From the NCBI GenBank assembly GCA_025454795.1, contig JALONT010000006.1:40322-104321 (forward strand): 64,000 bases of DNA, written 5' to 3'. This DNA is from Bacteroidales bacterium. GTDB lineage: Bacteria > Bacteroidota > Bacteroidia > Bacteroidales > VadinHA17. This document shows, one piece after another, positions 9,355-17,892 of the stretch. Position numbers and translations under genes: made by a program. A model generated the notes under the pieces. It was not told the origin of the DNA and did not search any database. It saw only the letters and a program-made list of their open reading frames with translations. Position 1 is the stretch's first letter, and each line of letters starts with the position of its first letter.

Positions 9355-10633
9355 TACTTTATTAACCACTGAGTTACACGGAGTATCACAGAGAAGAACA
9401 CAGAGAAGGTCTCCATACAAATTATGCAGAGTTGCTCCGTGGAAACCCCGTGTTACTCCGTGGTTAACTTATCAAATCTTTCAGCAAAGTTTAAAAATAT
9501 TTATAGTAACAATTTTCCTTACTTATACATTTCCCGGCTATTTAACAGCCCAGGTAAGGATCCGGATCTTTGCAGACCATTCACCTGAGTCGGCAGTATT
9601 TTCAGTCAGCGCTGGTAAGTATGAGGTGAATACTTATAAAGGAGTTAATGTACTACTTGTAAAGGGGAACCTTTTAGTAATCTCTAAACTTAACGGGAGA
9701 TTGGCTGTAAAAGCCATGGGTTCCGAAGGTGTAATTTGTGATTCAGTAACTCTTTCAGGTTTAACAGGCAACGATTCATTTACACTCCGGCTGAATGACA
9801 AAATTCCGTTGAGGCAATCTTATTCCGGCGATCTTCAATGTCTTCCGGACTTCGGGACTCTTTTGTTCATCAACATTTGTGATATAGAATCATATATCGC
9901 CGGAGTCGTAAGGGCTGAAGGAGGTTCGGGTAAAAACCCGGAGTATGTTAAAACTCAGTCCATTATTGCCCGGACTTACATGTACAGGTATTTTGATAAG
10001 CATTTTGCTGACAGATTTAATCTTTGCGACAATACTCATTGCCAGGCCTTTAACGGAATTACCACTGATACTCTTGTAATCCGGGCCGCCATTGAAACAA
10101 GAGGCCTTGTGATCCTGGGACCTGACACTTCTCTGATCATTTCGGCATTCCACTCCAATTGCGGAGGGGAAACTGCACCATCGGAAGATGTCTGGCTCTC
10201 TGGTCAGCCTTATCTCAGGAAAGTAACTGATCCTTATTGTCTTGCATCAAGGAATGCATTATGGCAGAGAGTCATAAGCTTAAGTGAATGGACAAGTTAT
10301 CTGAAGAAGAACGGATTCACGGGGAGTGTGGACGACACTTCTTTGTTAAATTTTTCACAATTCACGCGGAAAAAGGATTACAAAGCGGGAAGCTATTCAA
10401 TCCCTCTGCGAAAGATCAGGGAAGATCTGAACTTTCGGTCATCATTTTTTTCAGTTACAACTAAAAAAGATTCTGTTGTAATAAAAGGGAAAGGCTATGG
10501 ACATGGTGTTGGTCTGTGTCAGGAGGGTGCAATGGCAATGGCATCAAAAGGATTTGATTATAAGCAGATTATTGAGTTTTATTATGCGGGAGTGAGAATT
10601 ACGGATATAAAGAATGCAGTAAGGGAGAAATGA
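9338..10633 (+). CDS. SpoIID/LytB-domain protein with a repeat-derived N-terminus
   Basis: The conserved part (from about 9560) is a SpoIID/LytB domain: 'RIRIFADHSPESAVF', 'SYIAGVVRAEGG', 'KTQSIIARTYMYR', 'CDNTHCQAFNG', 'HSNCGGETAPSEDVW' and 'GKGYGHGVGLCQEGAM', the last being the usual C-terminal signature. SpoIID is a peptidoglycan lytic transglycosylase in spore formers; in Bacteroidota the family is secreted and of unproved role. The start is uncertain: GTG at 9317, ATG at 9329 and ATG at 9338 are all in frame. Any of them places about 40 residues encoded by a palindromic repeat (9362-9467) before the hydrophobic signal-like segment 'IFIVTIFLTYTFPGYL'. The repeat inserted without breaking the frame but may have displaced the original start. 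It overlaps the end of lpxB by 17 bp. Confidence 0.82.
   Translation: MKKIDNTLLTTELHGVSQRRTQRRSPYKLCRVAPWKPRVTPWLTYQIFQQSLKIFIVTIFLTYTFPGYLTAQVRIRIFADHSPESAVFSVSAGKYEVNTYKGVNVLLVKGNLLVISKLNGRLAVKAMGSEGVICDSVTLSGLTGNDSFTLRLNDKIPLRQSYSGDLQCLPDFGTLLFINICDIESYIAGVVRAEGGSGKNPEYVKTQSIIARTYMYRYFDKHFADRFNLCDNTHCQAFNGITTDTLVIRAAIETRGLVILGPDTSLIISAFHSNCGGETAPSEDVWLSGQPYLRKVTDPYCLASRNALWQRVISLSEWTSYLKKNGFTGSVDDTSLLNFSQFTRKKDYKAGSYSIPLRKIREDLNFRSSFFSVTTKKDSVVIKGKGYGHGVGLCQEGAMAMASKGFDYKQIIEFYYAGVRITDIKNAVREK
9362..9467. repeat. Imperfect palindromic 'cacagag' repeat, copy 1
   Basis: About 106 bp whose ends are TTAACCAC and GTGGTTAA. The left arm (…gagttacacggagtatcacagag…) is approximately the reverse complement of the right arm (…ctccgtggaaaccccgtgttactccg…), so it could fold into one long imperfect hairpin. 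It lies entirely inside the reading frame of the SpoIID-like gene. Related in sequence style to the copy at 16791-16890. Confidence 0.8.
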
Positions 10634-10664
10634 ATATGCTTACATGTGACAATTCTAATTTGAT

Positions 10665-10672
10665 TATTTTTG
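10665..10672 (+). promoter_or_regulatory. Candidate -7 box upstream of gldF
   Basis: TATTTTTG fits TAnnTTTG and lies 16 bp before the gldF ATG, in the 55-bp gap after the SpoIID-like gene. The -33 element is not clear, so this is tentative. Confidence 0.35.
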
Positions 10673-10688
10673 CCAATTAACCATAAGT

Positions 10689-11432
10689 ATGTTTGCAATT
10701 TTCAGGAAAGAGATAAGCGGGTTTTTCAGCAGTCTTACAGGATATATTGTAATCATTGTATTCCTCCTGATTAACAGCTTGTTTATGTGGGTATTTCCCG
10801 GTGAATGGAATGTTTTCGACAGTGGCTATGCAGGGCTCGACACTCTCTTCTTCCTTTCCCCATGGGTTTTCCTGTTCCTGGTACCTGCTGTTACTATGAG
10901 AATGATTGCTGAAGAAAAAAGGCTGGGGACACTGGAACTTATCTATTCCAAACCTGTTACCGAAAGGGAAATTATCTGGGGCAAATACCTGGCTTCTGTG
11001 GCACTTGTTCTTCTTTCACTTCTTCCCTGTCTTATCTGGTACCTTTCGGTTTACCTGCTTGGTGAGACTCCTGGTAATCTTGACAAAGGAGGAACATGGG
11101 GTGCATTTATAGGGCTTTTTTTCCTGGCAGCCGTTTATGCCTCAGCAGGTATTTTTGCTTCATCACTTACAGATAACCAGGTAATTGCATTCATTATTGC
11201 CGTAGTGATCTGTTTTATACTTTTTATGGGATTCGATTCAATAGCTTACCTGCCCGGACTTAAAAGAATTGACGAATTCGTTACTAATCTCGGGATAAAT
11301 GAACATTATAAATCAATGAGCAGAGGTGTCATTGATATAAGGGATATTGTATACTTCATTGCTCTTTCTGCTATTTTTAATGAAGCTACCAGGATTGTTT
11401 TGTTATCACGTAAATGGAAGAAAAAAAGCTGA
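10689..11432 (+). CDS. gldF: Gliding-motility ABC transporter permease GldF
   Basis: A 247-residue ABC-2-type permease with six hydrophobic segments and the usual start 'MFAIFRKEISGFFSSLTGYI'. The conserved 'MRMIAEEKRLGTLELIYSKPV' region follows the second span. In gliding Bacteroidota, GldA (ATPase), GldF and GldG form an ABC complex needed for gliding in Flavobacterium; homologues also occur in non-gliding relatives. The downstream gldG begins three bases after the stop. The ATPase gene gldA is not in the window. Together with T9SS sorting domains elsewhere here, it fits a T9SS/gliding lineage. Confidence 0.92.
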   Translation: MFAIFRKEISGFFSSLTGYIVIIVFLLINSLFMWVFPGEWNVFDSGYAGLDTLFFLSPWVFLFLVPAVTMRMIAEEKRLGTLELIYSKPVTEREIIWGKYLASVALVLLSLLPCLIWYLSVYLLGETPGNLDKGGTWGAFIGLFFLAAVYASAGIFASSLTDNQVIAFIIAVVICFILFMGFDSIAYLPGLKRIDEFVTNLGINEHYKSMSRGVIDIRDIVYFIALSAIFNEATRIVLLSRKWKKKS

Positions 11433-11435
11433 GTT

Positions 11436-13160
11436 ATGGCTGAAAAAAAGGATAACAGAAATATCAGAATGAAAAGCTGGGTGCAATTCATTGTTACCGT
11501 AACAGCAATTATCCTGCTGGTATCTGCTTTTAACTCAATTCGTCTCAGGGTTGACCTTACAGAGGACCGGCGTTATACGCTTTCTGAGCCAACCCTGGCT
11601 GTGCTCGACGGAATAAAGGATGATATCTATATACAGGTTTACCTGGATGGTGAGATGCCTGTTCCTTTAAAACGGCTACGCCGGTCGGTGGGAGAGATGC
11701 TTGAAGAGTTCAGGATTGTATCGGGGAAACAAATTGATTATGAGTTCATTAATCCAGCGGATTCCAGGGATGCCAGGCAGAGAGATGCCCAATATTCTGA
11801 GCTTTACAACAAAGGGTTGAATCCTGTTAATATTCAGGCAGGCGATGAGGAGGGCGGCTCATTGCAGAAGATGATCTTCCCCGGTATGATTGTCAACTAC
11901 AACGGGATAGAAGTCCCGGTAAACTTTTTAAAGAACAATCAGTCGGTCTCTTATGAGCAGAATATCCTGCATTCTATGGAAAGTCTTGAATATGAGATGA
12001 TCCAGACAATAGCTGCCATAACATCTGATACAATTTATAAAGTTGCATTTCTTGAAGGACATGAAGAACTTCCGGAGGTTGAGGTGGCGGATCTGACCAT
12101 TAACCTTGCAAAATATTTTACTGTCGACAGAGGAACCATCGGTGGCAAAGCAGGAATACTGGATAATTACTCTGCCGTGATTGTGGCAGGTCCTGAAAAA
12201 GAATTCAGCGAATCTGATAAACTTGTTCTTGACCAGTACATTATGAATGGTGGCAGAGTTATATGGCTTTTTGAAGAGGTGGCAGTAAGCGCCGACAGCC
12301 TTGTTCAAGGAGAAAGTGTCGGACTTTATCATCCGCTAAATCTTGAGGATCAGCTTTTTAGATATGGCGCAAGAGTTAATCCTGAACTGGTTCAGGATCT
12401 CGAATGCATGGTTGTACCCTTGTCAGTCACGACAGGCGCTGAGCAGAAACAGATTGTACCTGCACCATTTGTCTATTATCCGCTGCTTTCACCCAATCAA
12501 AATCACCCGGTAACAAGGAACATAAATAAGGTCAGGGGATTATTCGTAAATTCCATTGATACGGTTGGTCTCGACCCGGCAATAAAAAAAACAATCCTTT
12601 TATCAACCTCTGCTTTATCCCGCACTCTGACACCACCGCTCCTTATAAGCATGAGAGAGGCCTCTCAGGTTCCTGACGAGAAGTATTTTAACAGGCCGGG
12701 ACTTCCGGTTGCGGTTTTGCTGGAAGGCACTTTCCCTTCAGCATTTAAGAACAGGATGACAGGCAAACTGATCTCCGACAGGAATTTCAGGCTAAAAACA
12801 GAAAGCTCCGAGACAAAAATGATAGTTATTTCTGATGGTGATATAATAAGAAATGATGTCCGCAGATCAGGGACAACTGCTACACCTTATCCTCTCGGTC
12901 TTGACAGGTATTCAGGACAGATGTTCGGGAATCGCGATTTCCTTATTAACTGCATGAACTATCTGGTCGACGATAACGGACTTATGGAACTCCGGTCGAG
13001 AGAAATGAAACTCAGGCTCCTTAATAAGCCGAAAATCCGGACTGAAAAAACAAAGTGGCAGCTGGTTAATATTGGACTTCCGGTTCTTCTGGTTATTCTT
13101 GCCGGAATGATTTATGGATTTTTCAGAAAAAGAAAATATACCAAAATCGTCAATGAATAA
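11436..13160 (+). CDS. gldG: Gliding-motility auxiliary protein GldG
   Basis: A 574-residue protein anchored by an N-terminal span ('FIVTVTAIILLVSAF') and a C-terminal span ('LVNIGLPVLLVILAGMIYGFF'), with a large periplasmic ABC_transp_aux / DUF4350-like domain between. 'RVDLTEDRRYTLSEPTLAVL' near residue 40 is the typical opening of the GldG/YvcJ-type ABC auxiliary family. It follows gldF by 3 bp and overlaps the next gene. It is presumed to act as the periplasmic partner of the GldAF transporter. Confidence 0.92.
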   Translation: MAEKKDNRNIRMKSWVQFIVTVTAIILLVSAFNSIRLRVDLTEDRRYTLSEPTLAVLDGIKDDIYIQVYLDGEMPVPLKRLRRSVGEMLEEFRIVSGKQIDYEFINPADSRDARQRDAQYSELYNKGLNPVNIQAGDEEGGSLQKMIFPGMIVNYNGIEVPVNFLKNNQSVSYEQNILHSMESLEYEMIQTIAAITSDTIYKVAFLEGHEELPEVEVADLTINLAKYFTVDRGTIGGKAGILDNYSAVIVAGPEKEFSESDKLVLDQYIMNGGRVIWLFEEVAVSADSLVQGESVGLYHPLNLEDQLFRYGARVNPELVQDLECMVVPLSVTTGAEQKQIVPAPFVYYPLLSPNQNHPVTRNINKVRGLFVNSIDTVGLDPAIKKTILLSTSALSRTLTPPLLISMREASQVPDEKYFNRPGLPVAVLLEGTFPSAFKNRMTGKLISDRNFRLKTESSETKMIVISDGDIIRNDVRRSGTTATPYPLGLDRYSGQMFGNRDFLINCMNYLVDDNGLMELRSREMKLRLLNKPKIRTEKTKWQLVNIGLPVLLVILAGMIYGFFRKRKYTKIVNE

Positions 13161-14124
13161 AGTAATTATAAGGAGTCTGTTACTGGCTCTTTTACTGATC
13201 ATTCTTCTGGTTCTTGTCCTTTTTTTAAGGGGGAGATCACCTTTTGGGAAAAACCAGAGCTCATTTGCTTCAGAACCGAAGAAGGAGATTACCAGGATTG
13301 AGTTTTCAGACAGGAAAGACAGACTCTCTCTTATATTAAAGGATGGCAGCTGGCTTGTTAACGGCAGGCAGGAAGCCCGTAAAAGCGGAGTAATGTTCAT
13401 GATCCGCATCCTTACGGAAATGAAGATAAAATCTCCTGTTTCACCCGAAATGCTTAATGCTGATGTAACAGAAAAAGGGATACTTCCCGTGAGGGTAAGA
13501 GTTTTTGAGAATAAAAGACTCCTCAAATCATTCTATGTTTATAAAACCGGATCAAACAGGTATGGTAACATAATGAAGATCAGGGAAAGAGGCAAACCGT
13601 TTATAGTCCATGTTCCCGGTTACGAAGGTGATATCGGTTCAGGCTTTATCCTGAATGAACTATACTGGCAGCAATATATAGTCTTCAACCTCCTGCCATC
13701 TGAAATATCGTCGGTGACACTTGAAAACTTAGCCGATCCGGCGGCATCATTTTCTATCAGGCGACGGAATTATTCATACATCTTTTCAGATTTAAGAACT
13801 GATCTGTCAGGATGGGATTCGGTCAGGGTAAGTCGTTATATATCTTATTTTACGTGGATACCATTTGAAAAGTATGCCCTTGATATTAACGAAAATGAAA
13901 AGAAGAAGATTGAGTCAGAGAGTCCTGTTTACAGGATTAAAGTCAAAAAAACAGAAGGGGAGGAGCTTATTCTTACCTTATGGAGGATGCTAAACAGCGA
14001 AAAACAAATTATTGACACCGACAGGTTGTGGGCAAAAACCGATAACCGTGAAGAGCTCTTCATTATAAGATATTTCGATATCGACCCTGTTCTGAAGGAA
14101 CTATCATATTTCTTTCCTGAATAA
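13153..14124 (+). CDS. DUF4340 domain protein
   Basis: About 323 residues from the ATG at 13153, which overlaps the gldG stop (aATGAATAA); an in-frame upstream ATG at 13114 lies deep in gldG and is less likely. One N-terminal membrane span ('SLLLALLLIILLVLVLFL') is followed by a periplasmic beta-rich domain ('EPKKEITRIEFSDRKDRLSL', 'KDGSWLVNG') that matches the DUF4340 pattern of repeated 'V-x-R-I-x-I' strands. DUF4340 genes commonly follow gldFG-type ABC-2 operons, so it is likely an accessory part of that complex; the role is unknown. Confidence 0.8.
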   Translation: MNKVIIRSLLLALLLIILLVLVLFLRGRSPFGKNQSSFASEPKKEITRIEFSDRKDRLSLILKDGSWLVNGRQEARKSGVMFMIRILTEMKIKSPVSPEMLNADVTEKGILPVRVRVFENKRLLKSFYVYKTGSNRYGNIMKIRERGKPFIVHVPGYEGDIGSGFILNELYWQQYIVFNLLPSEISSVTLENLADPAASFSIRRRNYSYIFSDLRTDLSGWDSVRVSRYISYFTWIPFEKYALDINENEKKKIESESPVYRIKVKKTEGEELILTLWRMLNSEKQIIDTDRLWAKTDNREELFIIRYFDIDPVLKELSYFFPE

Positions 14125-14130
14125 TTTTTG

Positions 14131-14161
14131 TTTGAGGGAATATTTTTTTTTTGTAATATTG
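14131..14161 (+). promoter_or_regulatory. Candidate dnaN promoter (-33 TTTG, -7 TAATATTG)
   Basis: TTTG at 14131-14134 and TAATATTG at 14154-14161 are separated by 19 bp, the spacing expected for the Bacteroidota housekeeping promoter (TTTG-N19-TAnnTTTG; one mismatch). Transcription would begin just before an inverted repeat in the leader. Confidence 0.5.
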
Positions 14162-14171
14162 ATAATTGGGA

Positions 14172-14202
14172 ATTGAGCAGGAATATAATCTCAATCTGCT
14201 CA
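14172..14202 (+). promoter_or_regulatory. Inverted repeats in the dnaN leader
   Basis: TGAGCAG (14174-14180) pairs with CTGCTCA (14196-14202), and the overlapping ATTGAG (14172-14177) pairs with CTCAAT (14190-14195). The two pairings exclude each other. The element sits directly after the candidate promoter and about 58 bp before the dnaN ATG. There is no U-run behind it, so it is not a standard terminator. Confidence 0.4.
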
Positions 14203-14259
14203 TTCTTAGTTATATGGATAAATTTTGAATAAATAAAATCAACTTAAACCTATATCATT

Positions 14260-15390
14260 ATGAAATTTGTAGTGTCCAGCACTGAACTTCTTGGTCATTT
14301 ACAGGCAATCAGCAGAGTGATCAGCTCCAAGAATTCACTTCCTATCCTCGATAATTTCTTATTTAATCTGAGAAAAAATGATCTTGAAATTACTGCCTCC
14401 GACCTTGAGTCAACACTGATAACCAGGATGAAACTTGAAAACACACAGGGTGATGGCATGATTGCTCTTCCTGCAAGAATATTGCTGGACACACTGAAGG
14501 AGTTTTCTGCGCAGCCTCTGACATTTGATATTAATTCCGAAACATTGGCTGTCGTTATCAGTTCAGAAAACGGTAAGTTCAATGTTATTGGACAGAATGG
14601 AATAGATTTCCCTGCTCTGCCTGCAATCAAAAAAGATAAGAAGTTCTCATTTTCCATAAATGCAGATATAATGCTGGCAGGAATAAACAAAACTCTTTTT
14701 GCCACCGCCGATGATGAGCTGCGTCCGGTTATGGGCGGAATATTCGTCGAAGCTTCCACTGACAGCATTACTTTTGTTGCATCGGATGCCCATAAACTGG
14801 TGAGATACCAGAGGAGAGACGCACATGCCGATGATAATGCATCATTCATCCTGCCAAAGAAACCTGCTTCACTTCTTAAAAATATTCTTCCCAGAGAGGA
14901 GGGACCATTCACTGTTGAGTTTGATGACAAGAACGCATTCTTTAACCTTAATGACTATAAAGTTGTCTGCCGGCTTGTTGAAGGCAACTATCCGAATTAT
15001 AATTCAGTCATTCCAAAGAATAATCCAAGGAAGATAACAATTGACAGGGTTGAGTTTTTCAATACACTTAAAAGAGTATCTGTATTCTCTAACCAGGCCA
15101 GTAATCTTGTAAAACTTCAGCTTAAAGGAAACCAGGTGATGGTTTCTGCCCAGGATATTGACTTTTCAATCTCTGCTTATGAAAGGATCAAGTGCCAGTA
15201 TGAGGGTGAGGAGATTGAAATCGGATTTAAATCTGTATTCCTGCTTGAGATACTTGCCAATATTGCATCCCAGGATGTTATGATAGAGCTTGCTGATCCT
15301 ACCCGTGCAGGGCTGTTCCTGCCTGTTGAAACAGAAAATGAGTCTGAGGATCTGCTGATGCTCCTCATGCCGATGATGATAAATGCCTGA
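14260..15390 (+). CDS. dnaN: DNA polymerase III beta subunit (sliding clamp)
   Basis: A 376-residue ring-forming clamp that tethers the replicative polymerase. The start 'MKFVVSSTELLGHLQAISRV' and 'SKNSLPILDNFLF' are classic, as are 'DAHKLVRYQRRD', 'VEGNYPNYNSVIPKNNP' and the C-terminal 'LLMLLMPMMI'. The three clamp domains span about 1-120, 125-250 and 255-376. It is separated from dnaA and instead follows gldFG, an arrangement common in Bacteroidota. A DEDDh exonuclease begins 3 bp after its stop, so the two replication-related genes are probably co-transcribed. Confidence 0.97.
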   Translation: MKFVVSSTELLGHLQAISRVISSKNSLPILDNFLFNLRKNDLEITASDLESTLITRMKLENTQGDGMIALPARILLDTLKEFSAQPLTFDINSETLAVVISSENGKFNVIGQNGIDFPALPAIKKDKKFSFSINADIMLAGINKTLFATADDELRPVMGGIFVEASTDSITFVASDAHKLVRYQRRDAHADDNASFILPKKPASLLKNILPREEGPFTVEFDDKNAFFNLNDYKVVCRLVEGNYPNYNSVIPKNNPRKITIDRVEFFNTLKRVSVFSNQASNLVKLQLKGNQVMVSAQDIDFSISAYERIKCQYEGEEIEIGFKSVFLLEILANIASQDVMIELADPTRAGLFLPVETENESEDLLMLLMPMMINA

Positions 15391-15393
15391 TAA

Positions 15394-16170
15394 TTGGAAC
15401 TCAAGCTTAAACGTCCCGTCGTATTTCTTGATCTTGAGACCACGGGTATAAACGTATCAACAGATCGTATTGTTGAGATTTCACTCCTGAAGATCAGTCC
15501 GAACGGAAAGGAACAATGGATGACAACGAGAGTAAATCCTGAGATTCCAATTCCTCCTAAGGTAACGGCAATTCATGGTATTTCAGACAGTGATGTTGCT
15601 GATGCACCTGCATTCAGGGAGATCGCAAAGAATCTTGCTGTTTTTCTTGAAGGCTGCGATCTTGCCGGATATAACTCAATCAGGTTCGATATTCCGGTAC
15701 TTGCGGAAGAATTTCTGAGGGCCAATATCGATTTTAATTTCAGGAAAAGAAAATATGTTGATGTGCAGGTCATCTTTCATAAGAAGGAGCAGCGTACCCT
15801 TGCTGCAGCCATGCAGTTTTACTGTAAGAAAGATCTTGAGAATGCGCATAGTGCCAAAGCCGATACAGCTGCAACATATGAGGTTCTGAAAGCCCAGCTC
15901 GACCATTACAGGGATCTTGAAAACGATATTGAGAAACTCGCCGATTTCAGTTCTTATGGCAATAACGCCGACTTTGCAGGAAGGATAATTCTTGATGAGA
16001 ATGGTGTCGAGATATTCAACTTCGGAAAACATAAAGGCAGGTCTGTGGAAGAAATCTTTAAGGAAGAACCGTCATATTATTCATGGATGATGAACGGTGA
16101 TTTTCCTCTCTATACAAAGAAAGTACTGACAGAAATTAAATTGCGTTCCTTCGGAAAAAACCAGAGTTAA
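15394..16170 (+). CDS. DEDDh 3'-5' exonuclease (DnaQ/ExoX-like)
   Basis: A 258-residue exonuclease with all three Exo motifs: 'FLDLETTG' (Exo I, Asp/Glu), 'GYNSIRFDIPVL' (Exo II) and 'HSAKADTAATY' (Exo III, H-x(4)-D). The C-terminal part 'FGKHKGRSVEEIFKEEPSYY' matches the small ExoX-type C-terminal domain. The only suitable start in frame is TTG at 15394, three bases after dnaN. An ATG at 15383 is in another frame. The substrate is single-stranded DNA ends by family knowledge. Position suggests proofreading or repair linked to the clamp. Confidence 0.88.
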   Translation: MELKLKRPVVFLDLETTGINVSTDRIVEISLLKISPNGKEQWMTTRVNPEIPIPPKVTAIHGISDSDVADAPAFREIAKNLAVFLEGCDLAGYNSIRFDIPVLAEEFLRANIDFNFRKRKYVDVQVIFHKKEQRTLAAAMQFYCKKDLENAHSAKADTAATYEVLKAQLDHYRDLENDIEKLADFSSYGNNADFAGRIILDENGVEIFNFGKHKGRSVEEIFKEEPSYYSWMMNGDFPLYTKKVLTEIKLRSFGKNQS

Positions 16171-16171
16171 C

Positions 16172-16783
16172 ATGAAGATCATATGTATCGGGCTTAATTA
16201 CAGAAAACATGCAATGGAAATGGGAATGCCTCTGCCGGCGGAACCGGTGGTTTTCCTGAAACCCGACTCATCCATTCTAAAAAACAATAAACCATTTTTT
16301 CTTCCCGGTTTTTCGTCGATGATACAATATGAAACTGAAGTAGTAATTAAGATAAGCAGGCTCGGAAAAGGGATCTCTTCAAAGTTTGCCCATCGTTATT
16401 ATGATGAACTGACACTTGGTATTGACATTACCGCACGCGATATCCAGAAACGTAACTCTGCAGCTGGCATGCCCTGGGAATTGTCGAAATGTTTTGATGG
16501 TGCAGCCCCTTTAGGCAGATTTATTCCGGTAAGTTCGGTTAAGGATATAAATAAACTTGATTTCAGGCTGGAGATCAATAAAAAAGTGGTTCAGGAAGGA
16601 AATACATCCGACATGATCTTCAATATCAGTGAGATAGTTGCTTATGTGTCCCAGTTCTTCACACTTAAAACCGGAGATATTATCTTCACCGGAACACCTT
16701 CCGGTGTTGGTCCTTTAAAGAAAAATGATAACCTTGTTGCTTATCTGGGCGATGAACCACTCCTGGATTTTAAAATAAAATAG
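16172..16783 (+). CDS. Fumarylacetoacetate hydrolase-fold protein
   Basis: A 203-residue single-domain FAH-family enzyme starting 1 bp after the exonuclease stop. Motifs: 'CIGLNYRKHA' at the N-terminus, 'QYETEVVIKI' with a metal-binding Glu, 'GIDITARDIQ', and the C-terminal 'IIFTGTPSGVGPL'. The family includes acylpyruvases, oxaloacetate decarboxylases/tautomerases and related C-C hydrolases that use Mg2+; short versions like this most often act as acylpyruvate hydrolase or oxaloacetate tautomerase/decarboxylase. Nothing nearby fixes the substrate. Confidence 0.88.
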   Translation: MKIICIGLNYRKHAMEMGMPLPAEPVVFLKPDSSILKNNKPFFLPGFSSMIQYETEVVIKISRLGKGISSKFAHRYYDELTLGIDITARDIQKRNSAAGMPWELSKCFDGAAPLGRFIPVSSVKDINKLDFRLEINKKVVQEGNTSDMIFNISEIVAYVSQFFTLKTGDIIFTGTPSGVGPLKKNDNLVAYLGDEPLLDFKIK

Positions 16784-16790
16784 TTATATA

Positions 16791-16890
16791 GAGTTTCACA
16801 GGGGATACACAGAGTTCCACAGAGGATTCAAAGTATGATCTAAATTTTCTCTGTGAATCTCTGTTACTTCTCTGTGTCGCTCTGTGTCAG
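16791..16890. repeat. Imperfect palindromic 'cacagag' repeat, copy 2
   Basis: About 100 bp of interrupted CACAGAG-type words on the left (tttcacaggggatacacagag…) and CTCTGTG-type words on the right (ctctgtgaatctctgttac…), so the arms pair imperfectly. It lies between the FAH-type gene and the convergent unknown gene, and its right arm encodes that gene's last nine codons. Confidence 0.75.
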
Positions 16891-17721
16891 TTCTTTTTCC
16901 TCTTGATTCAGATATATTTTGTTGATAACAAATTTTGCTTTGTCCCTGTAATAATCCCCTGCAAGGTTATGTTTTATAAGCAAAACCTCAACGAAATCTA
17001 TTGCTTTCTGAACGGTCTGTGACCTTCTTCTGTGGAGGTGTCCCTTCTCTGGGTGTATATTAAGGAATGATGGCCTATTGTACTTTGATGAAAAAAAAGG
17101 AAACATCAAACCAAATGCATTACTCCATGCTCTGCCTCTTGTTGTACTTCCTATTCCCGTTGAACTATCGCCTTCGTCCTGAAGCTCATCGAAGATAATT
17201 TTCCCGATGTTACCGTTTTGCTGGTGTTCAATCAGATTGTTGAATAATTCAGATTCTTTTGATATCATGCTGGCCCCGAGTGCCAGGTGGAAAGGCTTGC
17301 TGAAATATTGCCTCTCCCTGTTCATTTCAGCAAGGAAGTATGCAGTTTGTGCTGCAACTACGCTACCGGAGCTTGATGAAACAATTATCAACTGAGTGTC
17401 GTAATCTACTCCGTTTGAAGTTAGTTGTCTGAAAGCCTGATCTATAATTCTGCTCCTGCGCGACCTGTTAATCGGTATCTGCGCGTTGTTCAAAGCCCAG
17501 GCTACATTCATCATGGGTGTTTTAAAATATATTCCCCTTACATGTTCAAATTTATTATCAAGGATCAGTTTCATCAGCCTGATAAATGATCCTGTAAAGA
17601 CATTGAATTTGTCATCCCTGGTCTCTCCTCCTGCAAAGAACCAGACCATGAACTTTTCTCTTATAAGGCTGATATTGTGCTGACTGCTTTCCAAATCTGT
17701 ATCAGGTAATTTATTTTGCAA
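16864..17721 (-). CDS. Uncharacterised protein with a serine-rich elbow-like motif
   Basis: Up to 285 residues. The TTG at 17721 gives the longest form; the ATG at 17649 ('MVWFFAGGETRDD') gives 261 residues and may be the true start. No signal peptide or membrane span. 'IIVSSSSGSVVAAQTAYFLA' (about 110-130) follows a beta strand and precedes a helix, as a nucleophile elbow would, but it lacks the first Gly of G-x-S-x-G. Arg-rich 'NRSRRSRIID' and 'HLHRRRSQTV' segments are conspicuous. The last nine residues (ELTQSDTEK) are encoded by a palindromic repeat, so the natural C-terminus may have been shorter. I do not recognise the family. Confidence 0.7.
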   Translation of the reverse strand: MQNKLPDTDLESSQHNISLIREKFMVWFFAGGETRDDKFNVFTGSFIRLMKLILDNKFEHVRGIYFKTPMMNVAWALNNAQIPINRSRRSRIIDQAFRQLTSNGVDYDTQLIIVSSSSGSVVAAQTAYFLAEMNRERQYFSKPFHLALGASMISKESELFNNLIEHQQNGNIGKIIFDELQDEGDSSTGIGSTTRGRAWSNAFGLMFPFFSSKYNRPSFLNIHPEKGHLHRRRSQTVQKAIDFVEVLLIKHNLAGDYYRDKAKFVINKIYLNQEEKELTQSDTEK

Positions 17722-17892
17722 ACCGCAAAGATAAAAGAAAAATAATGCAGCGGATATAGTATTATTAAGTACTTAGTTTAAGTTAAAAAACCCGAATTAT
17801 ACGTTTAAGAATATAAGTCGACTGGTAAACCGGACGAAAAATTATTCTCTTTCCTCCTTGAATCAACTATCAAACTTTAACAATAATAACCC

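Noticed and set aside
12912..13526. A 204-codon minus-strand frame across the gldG/DUF4340 junction
   Set aside because: Antisense to two well-supported genes that overlap each other; no family features.
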